Below, in pieces: positions 1-5,400 of a stretch of 5,400 nucleotides of DNA (position 1 is the first letter of the stretch; each line of letters begins with the position of its first letter). The notes under the pieces were generated by a model that did not search any database, was not told the origin of the DNA, and worked only from the letters and a program-made list of their open reading frames with translations. Made by a program: the position numbers and the translations under genes. The DNA comes from Alistipes sp. (GTDB taxonomy: Bacteria > Bacteroidota > Bacteroidia > Bacteroidales > Rikenellaceae). Location of the stretch: assembly GCA_017391665.1 (NCBI GenBank), contig JAFOXS010000336.1, positions 1-5,400 on the forward strand. The letters run 5' to 3'.

Positions 1-608
1 AATATTCGGAGCGGGTGCTGGAGCGTCTGGCTACGATGTGCTACGAGCGAGAGCGTTATGAGGAGGCTGCCAAGGCTTACCGCTCGCTCTATGATGAGAC
101 GCAGAGTGCTGCCGCCAAGACCAATGCCGCTTCGGGTTATATCGCCTCGACACTAAAATATGCCGACGATGCCACGCTGCTGGCTATGGCCGATGATGCG
201 GAGCGTATGAGTGGTCTGACGGATGTCGCTCTTCGCAAGGCGCGCCATGCCAAGGCATCGGTGCTACTGCGTGAGGGTAAGCGCGAGCAGGCTATGGAGG
301 TCTTTCGGGTGTTGTCGTCAGAGGTGAAGAGCGCCGAGGGAGCCGAGGGTCGTTATCGCCTCATTGAGGCTGAGTATGCCGCCAAGCGATACGATAAGGC
401 CGAGGAGATGGTCTATGCCTTCTCGGATAGCAAGACTCCGCAGAACTACTGGCTTGCCAAGGCCTTTATTCTGCTCGGAGATATATATATGAGCCGTGGT
501 GATGCGTTCCAGGCGCGTGCCACGTATCAGAGTGTAGTGGATGGCTATTCGCCTGCCGATGACGGCATCGTGGCAGAGGCTAAAGAGAAAATTGCTAAAA
601 TGGAGTAG
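1..608 (+). CDS. TPR-repeat protein, C-terminal part (5' end outside window)
   Basis: This is the C-terminal ~200 residues of a tetratricopeptide-repeat protein. The frame (first full codon at 3) is open to the left edge. The GTG at 15 is unlikely to be the true start, because the residues before it (YSER) continue directly into a TPR helix A/B pair, ERLATMCYERERYEEAAKAY. Numbering from that GTG, further TPR-like helical hairpins lie at about residues 75-105 (KASVLLREGKREQAMEVF), 108-140 (AEYAAKRYDKAEEM) and 146-178 (LAKAFILLGDIYMSRGDAFQA). They show the small/large residue spacing of TPRs, and a short charged tail ending in KME follows. TPR arrays are protein-binding scaffolds. Large TPR proteins (around 1000 residues, from memory) located next to barrel genes recur in Bacteroidales and are probably periplasmic, but the signal sequence of this one is off the window. 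The stop is 3 nt before the barrel gene, so the two are probably co-translated and act together. The specific function is unknown. Confidence 0.85.
   Translation, partial: YSERVLERLATMCYERERYEEAAKAYRSLYDETQSAAAKTNAASGYIASTLKYADDATLLAMADDAERMSGLTDVALRKARHAKASVLLREGKREQAMEVFRVLSSEVKSAEGAEGRYRLIEAEYAAKRYDKAEEMVYAFSDSKTPQNYWLAKAFILLGDIYMSRGDAFQARATYQSVVDGYSPADDGIVAEAKEKIAKME
602..605 (+). promoter_or_regulatory. Possible Shine-Dalgarno (GGAG) of the barrel gene
   Basis: GGAG lies 6 nt upstream of the ATG at 612 and overlaps the last codons of the TPR gene, whose TAG is at 606-608. The spacing would be ideal for a Shine-Dalgarno site. Bacteroidota ribosomes use such sites little, and GGAG here also encodes part of the ME ending, so it may be chance. 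Translational coupling through the 3-nt gap is an equally good explanation for initiation. Confidence 0.3.
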
Positions 609-611
609 AGT

Positions 612-2273
612 ATGAGAAGATTATATTATATCGTAACATTGCTGTTGCTCTCGACCTTTGTCTCGCAGGCACAGGTGCAGAAGCAGGTGGAGGTGTCGAA
701 GGATTATACGCCGACGGTCAGTGCTGCGCAGAAGCTTGCGATTCAGCCCGATATGACCGACACGGTGATGATGCGTCCCGATGTGGATTATACCGTTACA
801 CCCCGTTCGTTCGAGACCTCGCTTATGACCGAGAAGTTCCGCCCGGCCACAATCACCTACTGGGACTATTATCGTGCCCGTCCGCTCTATGCCCGTGCCG
901 CAATAGGCATGCCGCTATCGAGTGAGGTGGATGGCTACCTTGCAACATATAACAAGGATCGTGGCTACGCTATGGTCTATGTCAACCATTGGGGCGACTA
1001 CCGTGCGCGACATAATCTGCTCGGCGATAAGGTTACGCGTAACACCATGGAGATGGATAACCGTGTAGGCGGTCGTGCCGGTCTTTTCGTTGGCGAGCGT
1101 CTGCTGGAGGTTGATCTTGCTGCCGACCATCGTCTGCGCCACCGCTATCCTGCAACGGGCGAGAAGATTGAGTTCGGCCGTGCCGGAGGCAAGATACGTT
1201 TTGGCGATGACTTCACCGACCTGAGCCGATGGAATTTCAATGTCGAGGCCGCAGGCTCATATTTCCTCGATGGGGTAGATGTGGGCGACTTCAATGAATC
1301 CAACGTAGCCGCATCGGCTGCTGTGGCCAAGATGCTGGGTGGTCGTCACATAGTGCGCATTACGGCTGGTTATGACGGAACATTCGGCTATAAGGCTCTG
1401 AAGAGTTACCGCAACAATATTTTCAATGCCGGTGCCCGCTACGGCATGGAGAGTGAACGCTTTGAACTTATGGTCGGTGCCGACTACTATTACGACAATG
1501 TGAAGGGGGTAACCGACAGTCCGCACCATATATTCCCATATCTGCGCCTTGCGTGGAAGGATACTTCGGAGGGTTTTGTCCCCTTTGTTGAGGTGGATGG
1601 TGAGCTTCGACGCAACGACTTTGCATCGCTCGTATTCATAAACCCATATATGCGTGGAACGAGTGGCGTGGCTGAGGCTCTTGCCAAGCAGGCAAACGAG
1701 ACGTCGTATAATGGACGCATCGGTTTTGGCGGAAATCTGGGTCGGGGAGTCTTCTCGTATGATCTCTCGGCTGAGCTCTCTCTTGCCGACGATCACCTTT
1801 ACTGGTATAGCACTGGTGCCGACTATGGTTTTGCACCGGCCTACCAGCATAGCCTGCGCATTGATGCCAATGCTCTGGTGCGTCCCGTGGGTGCTTTCGA
1901 GGCAAAGGTATATGCGGGTGTATATGTGTGGGAAAACTATGATGGTTATTACAGCAACCGCCCCAACTTTAATGTCGGCACGTCGCTAAGCTACCTCTCG
2001 CGCAAGATTCGTGCTGGCGTAACGCTCGATTATGCAAGTGCTATCAAGTGGATGACGTTGAACGATACTCTTTCAGAGGATGGACTTCCGCAGTTCGGCT
2101 ATACGAAGACTAATGCAACTCTTACGCTTGGCGTCGAGGTGGAGTGGCGTATCAACGATCGCTGGGCAGTATATGCCGAGGGTCGTAATCTTACGGGCAG
2201 CAAGGTTTATGAGTGGCTCAATTACTACCGCTCGACACCCGAGGGTATGCTGGGTGTGAAATTTTCGCTGTAA
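612..2273 (+). CDS. Outer-membrane beta-barrel protein, TonB-receptor-like C-terminus
   Basis: This is a complete 553-residue protein. It begins with a clear signal peptide: MRR, a hydrophobic core at residues 4-17, and a probable cleavage after SQA (20/21), giving a mature N-terminus starting QVQKQVEV. Residues 26-83 form a motif region (VEVSKDYTPTVSAAQKL, then PDMTDTVMMRPDVDYTVTPRSF) that I associate with a family of Bacteroidota barrels often annotated as TonB-dependent receptor or hypothetical protein. From about residue 90 to the end, the protein shows alternating aromatic and glycine strands separated by charged loops. The last strands (VEWRINDRWAVYAEGRNLTGSKVYEW, split here only by turns, then GMLGVKFSL at the C-terminus) resemble the closing strands of TonB-dependent receptors. 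No plug domain is evident, and the length is short for a 22-strand receptor, so a smaller barrel is likely. The ATG is 3 nt after the TPR gene stop. Its cargo or substrate is unknown. A structural role or partner of the TPR protein is inference. Confidence 0.85.
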   Translation: MRRLYYIVTLLLLSTFVSQAQVQKQVEVSKDYTPTVSAAQKLAIQPDMTDTVMMRPDVDYTVTPRSFETSLMTEKFRPATITYWDYYRARPLYARAAIGMPLSSEVDGYLATYNKDRGYAMVYVNHWGDYRARHNLLGDKVTRNTMEMDNRVGGRAGLFVGERLLEVDLAADHRLRHRYPATGEKIEFGRAGGKIRFGDDFTDLSRWNFNVEAAGSYFLDGVDVGDFNESNVAASAAVAKMLGGRHIVRITAGYDGTFGYKALKSYRNNIFNAGARYGMESERFELMVGADYYYDNVKGVTDSPHHIFPYLRLAWKDTSEGFVPFVEVDGELRRNDFASLVFINPYMRGTSGVAEALAKQANETSYNGRIGFGGNLGRGVFSYDLSAELSLADDHLYWYSTGADYGFAPAYQHSLRIDANALVRPVGAFEAKVYAGVYVWENYDGYYSNRPNFNVGTSLSYLSRKIRAGVTLDYASAIKWMTLNDTLSEDGLPQFGYTKTNATLTLGVEVEWRINDRWAVYAEGRNLTGSKVYEWLNYYRSTPEGMLGVKFSL

Positions 2274-2288
2274 GTAAGCCGAAAACTA

Positions 2289-2322
2289 AAAAGGCCGCCA
2301 AGCAAATAGCTGGCGGCCTTTT
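2289..2322. terminator. Bidirectional intrinsic terminator between convergent genes
   Basis: A 12-bp perfect stem pairs AAAAGGCCGCCA (2289-2300) with TGGCGGCCTTTT (2311-2322) across a 10-nt loop, part of which (GC at 2302-2303 and 2309-2310) could pair further. On the plus strand the stem runs into TTTTATTTAT. On the minus strand it runs into TTTTAGTTTTC. It begins 15 nt after the barrel stop and ends 2 nt beyond the stop of the yjgR-like gene, so it should end transcription from both sides. Confidence 0.9.
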
Positions 2323-2324
2323 AT

Positions 2325-3869
2325 TTATCTCTTCTTCTTTGTTGTTGTCTTCTTCTTTCTCGTTGTTGTGGTGCGTACCGTGCCACCTGTAATCTTGCGG
2401 GCCATCTGCTGTGCAAGTGTCTTGGCGAAGTAAGTTGCAGCGGTGCCGATTATGCTACCTATGATGCTCTTCTTCATGCCTGAAGAGCGCTTGGCCGATT
2501 TGGTCTGCTCCTTCTCCTTAAGTTCACGCTCTCGCTCGGCCTGCTCCTGTGCTTCGGCCTGGGCAGCCTCGGCTGCGGCCTTCTCGCGCTGCTTGAGAAT
2601 CTTCTCAAAAGCCGATTCGCGATCTACAGCCTCGTCATATTTGCCGGCTATGCGTGAAGATGCGATGAGTTCTGTTCGCTGCTCGTCGGTAATAGCACCA
2701 ATCTGGCTCAGCGGGAAGAGAATCTTTGCACGCTGAACAATGGATGGTGCTCCCTTCTCATCAAGGAACGATACCAGCGCCTCGCCCGTGCCCAGTTCAA
2801 GAATCTCGCGCTCGGTTGAGAATGCGGGGTTGGGACGGAATGTCTGCGCAGCAGCCTTCACAGCAGCCTGATCCTTGGGTGTGAAGGCGCGCAGAGCGTG
2901 CTGCACACGGTTACCGCACTGACCCAGAATAGCCTCGGGTAGGTCGGATGGCGACTGCGAAATAAAGTAGATACCGATACCCTTCGAGCGAATCAGACGT
3001 ACGATCTGCTCGATCTTGTCGGTCAGTGCCTTCGATGTATCCTTAAAGAGCATATGCGCCTCGTCGAAGAAGAATACCATCTTTGGCAGATCCATATCGC
3101 CGATCTCGGGCATCTTCTCATATATAGAGGTAAGCAACCACATAAGGAACGTCGAGTAGAGCTTGGGCTGGAGCATCAACTCGTCAGCAGCCAGGATATT
3201 CATCACACCACGGCCATTCTCTGTCTGCAGCAGATCGTAGATGTCAAAGGCAGGCTCTCCGAAGAACTTGTCGCCACCCTGCTCGGCAAGCGTCAGAAGT
3301 GAACGCTGTATGGCGCCGATAGTGGCGGTCGATACGTTGCCGTAGGTGGTAGAGTAGCGGTCGGCGTTCTTTGCTACATAATCCAGCATAAGGCGCAAAT
3401 CCTTCATATCGACCAGAGGCAGTTTCTCATCCTCGGCAATGCGGAACGTAAGAGCCAGCACGCCCGACTGCGTGTCATTCAGATCAAGCAGACGCGCAAG
3501 CAGCATCGATCCCATCTGCTCGACTGTTGTGTGCATGGGGTGTCCCTTCTTGCCATATACGTCAAACAGACGCACGGGACAACCCTTGAACTGCAATGCT
3601 GTAGGGTCGATGCCGAACTCCGCACAGCGCTTCTCGATAAAGCCGCTCAGGCGGCCTGTCTGCGAGATGCCTGAAAGGTCACCCTTCATATCGGCCATAA
3701 AGCAGGGTACACCTGCCTCGGAGAAGGTCTCGGCCAGCACCTGCAATGTGACGGTCTTACCCGTACCCGTAGCGCCGGCAATCAGACCGTGGCGGTTGGC
3801 CATCTTGCCTATGATGTGAATGGGCCCCTCAGCGCAGTGAGCCACATAGAGTTGCGAATCCTTATACAT
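2325..3869 (-). CDS. HerA-like P-loop ATPase, YjgR/DUF853 family
   Basis: This is a complete 514-residue cytosolic ATPase, close in length to E. coli YjgR (about 500). The Walker A motif GATGTGKT is at residues 32-39 and is preceded by ANRHGLI, the typical YjgR context. Walker B is MVFFFDEAH at 264-272, with D269 and E270. A sensor-like stretch IYFISQSPSDLP is at 300-311, and a conserved block with candidate arginine-finger residues (CGNRVQHALRAFTPKD) is at 318-333. The start at M1 is preferred over M23 because residues 1-22 match the family N-terminus. The protein lacks the N-terminal HAS-barrel of archaeal HerA, and no nurA is nearby, so a role in DNA end resection is not supported. Residues 420-460 are Ala/Glu/Lys-rich and probably a coiled coil. 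Residues 466-492 (KKSIIGSIIGTAATYFAKTL onward) match the family's Gly/Ile-rich C-terminal helix. The tail (499-514) is a low-complexity basic Thr/Lys run. It is last in the typA-rpiB-yjgR group, 22 nt after rpiB. Its substrate and physiological role are unknown. Confidence 0.93.
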   Translation of the reverse strand: MYKDSQLYVAHCAEGPIHIIGKMANRHGLIAGATGTGKTVTLQVLAETFSEAGVPCFMADMKGDLSGISQTGRLSGFIEKRCAEFGIDPTALQFKGCPVRLFDVYGKKGHPMHTTVEQMGSMLLARLLDLNDTQSGVLALTFRIAEDEKLPLVDMKDLRLMLDYVAKNADRYSTTYGNVSTATIGAIQRSLLTLAEQGGDKFFGEPAFDIYDLLQTENGRGVMNILAADELMLQPKLYSTFLMWLLTSIYEKMPEIGDMDLPKMVFFFDEAHMLFKDTSKALTDKIEQIVRLIRSKGIGIYFISQSPSDLPEAILGQCGNRVQHALRAFTPKDQAAVKAAAQTFRPNPAFSTEREILELGTGEALVSFLDEKGAPSIVQRAKILFPLSQIGAITDEQRTELIASSRIAGKYDEAVDRESAFEKILKQREKAAAEAAQAEAQEQAERERELKEKEQTKSAKRSSGMKKSIIGSIIGTAATYFAKTLAQQMARKITGGTVRTTTTRKKKTTTKKKR

Positions 3870-3875
3870 GGGTTA

Positions 3876-3884
3876 ATAGTGTTT
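3876..3884 (-). promoter_or_regulatory. Leader 9-mer AAACACTAT upstream of the yjgR-like start
   Basis: Reading on the minus strand, AAACACTAT ends 6 nt before the ATG at 3869. The identical 9-mer sits at the same spacing upstream of rpiB (4333-4341). No purine-rich Shine-Dalgarno is present in the 22-nt gap. The A-rich leader fits the initiation regions known for Bacteroidota. Whether the specific 9-mer is a ribosome-loading or processing signal is inference. Confidence 0.4.
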
Positions 3885-3891
3885 GTGTTGA

Positions 3892-4326
3892 TTATTTGCA
3901 AGCAATCTTCTCCACGCGAGCGATGTGGCGACCACCCTCGAAGTCGGTTGAGAGGAACTTCTCAACAATTGCCATAGCCTCATCGTTAGAGATAAAACGC
4001 GCGGGCAGAACCACTACGTTGGCGTTGTTGTGCTGGCGGATAAGACCTGCAACCTCGGTGTTCCAGCAGAGACCTGCACGGATACCCTGGTGCTTGTTCA
4101 GCGTCATGGCCATGCCCTCGCCCGAGCCGCAAAGACCAATACCGCGAACCATCTCGCCTGCCTCGATAGCTGAAGCCAGTGCGTGACCGAAGTCGGGGTA
4201 GTCGATGCTCTCCTCAGAGTAAGTACCGAAATCTACTACGTCGAAACCTTTTGATGAGAGGTAACCAACCAAAAACTCTTTCATCTGATAACCTGCGTGG
4301 TCGCAAGCAATACCAATTTTTTCCAT
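3892..4326 (-). CDS. rpiB: Ribose-5-phosphate isomerase B
   Basis: This complete 144-residue enzyme of the RpiB/LacAB family interconverts ribose 5-phosphate and ribulose 5-phosphate in the cytosolic non-oxidative pentose phosphate pathway. The fold signature is visible from the N-terminus: IGIACDHAGYQMKEFL (4-19) with D9 and H10, then GIGLCGSGEGMAM (62-74) with the catalytic-base cysteine C66 and S68, which occupies the position of Thr in E. coli RpiB. NKHQGIRAGLCW (77-88) and H99 (the ring-opening histidine position) follow, then the phosphate-binding arginines R133 and R137. All known active-site positions are present, so it should be active. Residue 70 in the loop is Glu where I expect Asn in many Bacteroidota homologues (from memory). 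Its length is normal (about 145-150). The ATG at 4326 lies 20 nt after the typA stop, and the yjgR-like gene starts 22 nt downstream, consistent with a three-gene operon. LacA/LacB identity is unlikely because there is a single subunit and no lac context. Confidence 0.95.
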   Translation of the reverse strand: MEKIGIACDHAGYQMKEFLVGYLSSKGFDVVDFGTYSEESIDYPDFGHALASAIEAGEMVRGIGLCGSGEGMAMTLNKHQGIRAGLCWNTEVAGLIRQHNNANVVVLPARFISNDEAMAIVEKFLSTDFEGGRHIARVEKIACK

Positions 4327-4332
4327 GATCTT

Positions 4333-4341
4333 ATAGTGTTT
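4333..4341 (-). promoter_or_regulatory. Leader 9-mer AAACACTAT upstream of rpiB start
   Basis: On the minus strand the 20-nt typA-rpiB gap reads ATTTAAAACACTATAAGATC. The 9-mer AAACACTAT occupies -15 to -7 relative to the rpiB ATG, exactly as it does before the next gene (3876-3884). The gap is AT-rich and has no Shine-Dalgarno. I see no Bacteroidota-type -33/-7 promoter (TTTG and TAnnTTTG) in it, so rpiB probably depends on transcription from upstream of or through typA. Confidence 0.4.
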
Positions 4342-4346
4342 TAAAT

Positions 4347-5400
4347 TTATTCCTGCTTTGCTGCGCGCTTGCGATCCACCTCATTGAGCAGAATCTTTCT
4401 CAGACGCATCGACTTGGGTGTAACCTCAACGTACTCGTCAGCCTTGATGTACTCCAGCGCCTCCTCCAGCGAGAATACCTTGGGCGGCACGATAACAGCC
4501 TTGTCATCAGCACCCGAGGCACGCATGTTCGTGAGCTGCTTAGCCTTCGTTACGTTGATTGTAATATCGCCCTGGCGTGTGCTCTCGCCAACAACCTGAC
4601 CGCAATATACCTCCTCCATGGGTGAGATGAAGAATCGGCCACGATCCTGCAGCTTGTCGATAGAGTAGGCGTAGGCCGTACCGGTCTCCGATGCGATGAG
4701 TGAACCGTTGGTGCGCATCTCAATTTCGCCCATCCATGGCTCGAAATCCTTCAGGCGGTGTGTCATAATAGCCTCGCCGGCTGTTGCTGTAAGCATATTT
4801 GAGCGCAGACCGATGATGCCTCGTGAGGGAACAACAAACTCCAGACGTGTGCGCTCGCCATCAGACTCCATATTGGTGAGCATACCCTTGCGCTTTGTTA
4901 CCATCTCGATCACCGTTCCTGCACACTCGTCGGGACAATCGACGGTCATCTCCTCAACGGGCTCATGCTTCACGCCGTCAATCTCCTTGATGATAACCTT
5001 GGGCTGACCCACCTGCAACTCATAACCCTCGCGGCGCATGGTCTCCACCAATACCGAGAGGTGCAGCACTCCGCGACCATATACGATGAATGAGTCGGCA
5101 TTCTGACCCGGCTCAACACGCAGTGCAAGGTTGCGCTCCAGCTCACGATCCAGACGATCCTTCAGGTGGCGTGATGTGACGAACTTGCCGTCGCGACCAA
5201 AGAAGGGTGAGTTGTTGATGGTAAAGAGCATCGACATCGTAGGCTCATCGATAGCGATAGGGGGTAGCGGCTCGGGATTCTCATAGTCGCAGATCGTGTC
5301 GCCAATCTCGAAGCCCTCGATACCCACGATAGCGCATATCTCGCCACACTCTACCTTCTCAACCTTTGACTTGCCCAGGCCGTCGAATACCATCAGCTCC
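4347..5400 (-). CDS. typA: Translational GTPase TypA/BipA, C-terminal part (5' end outside window)
   Basis: About the last 350 residues of TypA/BipA are visible (full length in the family about 600). This EF-G-like GTPase binds the 70S ribosome and acts in ribosome assembly and stress or low-temperature growth. The frame is open at the right edge (EL precedes MVFDGLG), so the GTP-binding domain lies outside the window. Numbering from that M, the end of domain II (VECGEICAIVGIEGFEIGDT) is at 15-33, then the EF-G III-like domain with SMLFTINNSPFFGRDGKFVT (54-73) and YGRGVLHLSVLVETMRREG (105-123). The EF-G V-like domain has RKGMLTNMESDGERTRLEF and PSRGIIGLRSNM (168-200). The TypA-specific C-terminal domain (about 225-348) carries KLQDRGRFF (247-255) and the signature LTNMRASG (287-294), a loop family members use to contact the ribosomal A-site region. 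The end, TPKSMRLRKILLNEVDRKR, is also typical, so the C-terminus is intact. It is the first visible gene of the typA-rpiB-yjgR group. Confidence 0.96.
   Translation of the reverse strand, partial: ELMVFDGLGKSKVEKVECGEICAIVGIEGFEIGDTICDYENPEPLPPIAIDEPTMSMLFTINNSPFFGRDGKFVTSRHLKDRLDRELERNLALRVEPGQNADSFIVYGRGVLHLSVLVETMRREGYELQVGQPKVIIKEIDGVKHEPVEEMTVDCPDECAGTVIEMVTKRKGMLTNMESDGERTRLEFVVPSRGIIGLRSNMLTATAGEAIMTHRLKDFEPWMGEIEMRTNGSLIASETGTAYAYSIDKLQDRGRFFISPMEEVYCGQVVGESTRQGDITINVTKAKQLTNMRASGADDKAVIVPPKVFSLEEALEYIKADEYVEVTPKSMRLRKILLNEVDRKRAAKQE

Noticed and set aside
15..17. GTG as the start of the TPR gene
   Set aside because: The frame is open to the window edge and the residues before the GTG belong to the same TPR helix, so the gene starts upstream of the window.
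481..490. ATATATATAT run
   Set aside because: It encodes the Ile-Tyr-Met part of a TPR helix (GDIYM). It is too short to call a repeat and has no promoter context.
1257..1850. Long minus-strand ORF (197 codons) antisense to the barrel gene
   Set aside because: It overlaps a well-supported secreted barrel. Its translation shows no recognisable domain and a composition typical of an antisense shadow, with no leader or neighbour to support it.
1654..1989. Plus-strand ORF of 111 codons in another frame within the barrel gene
   Set aside because: It lies entirely inside the barrel coding sequence, and its product has no coherent fold signal.
3801..3803. Alternative start at M23 of the HerA-like ATPase
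   Set aside because: Residues 1-22 resemble the N-terminus of the YjgR family, and the shared leader motif is positioned for the ATG at 3869.
3439..3819. Plus-strand ORF of 126 codons antisense to the HerA-like ATPase
   Set aside because: It covers the Walker A region of a clear family member on the other strand and shows no independent evidence of coding.

Overview
The window looks like ordinary chromosome from a Bacteroidota member, most likely order Bacteroidales (an Alistipes/Rikenellaceae-like genome is my best guess, from memory of related proteins and a moderate GC content). Three things point there: an outer-membrane barrel whose N-terminal motif and last strands are of Bacteroidota type, A/T-rich gene leaders without clear Shine-Dalgarno sequences on the minus strand, and the close match of every gene to core families of that phylum.

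Layout: two gene groups converge on a shared terminator. On the plus strand, the 3' end of a large tetratricopeptide-repeat (TPR) protein gene (1-608, open at the left edge) is followed after 3 nt by a complete gene for a secreted outer-membrane beta-barrel protein (612-2273). A 51-nt intergenic gap (2274-2324) holds a strong GC-rich hairpin with T-tracts on both sides. On the minus strand, reading from the right edge, come the 3' part of typA/bipA (translational GTPase; open at the right edge, stop at 4347), then rpiB (ribose-5-phosphate isomerase B, 4326-3892), then a YjgR/DUF853-type HerA-like P-loop ATPase (3869-2325). The minus-strand gaps are 20 and 22 nt, so these three are probably co-transcribed and end at the shared hairpin.

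The plus-strand pair probably forms an envelope module: a TPR scaffold and a partner barrel. The minus-strand group joins ribosome-associated stress GTPase function, the non-oxidative pentose phosphate pathway, and an ATPase of unknown role. All stretches longer than 51 nt are coding. I see no tRNA, rRNA, CRISPR array, insertion sequence or phage gene, and no obvious new biological system. The most notable non-coding signal is an identical 9-mer, AAACACTAT, exactly 6 nt upstream of the ATG of both rpiB and the yjgR-like gene.
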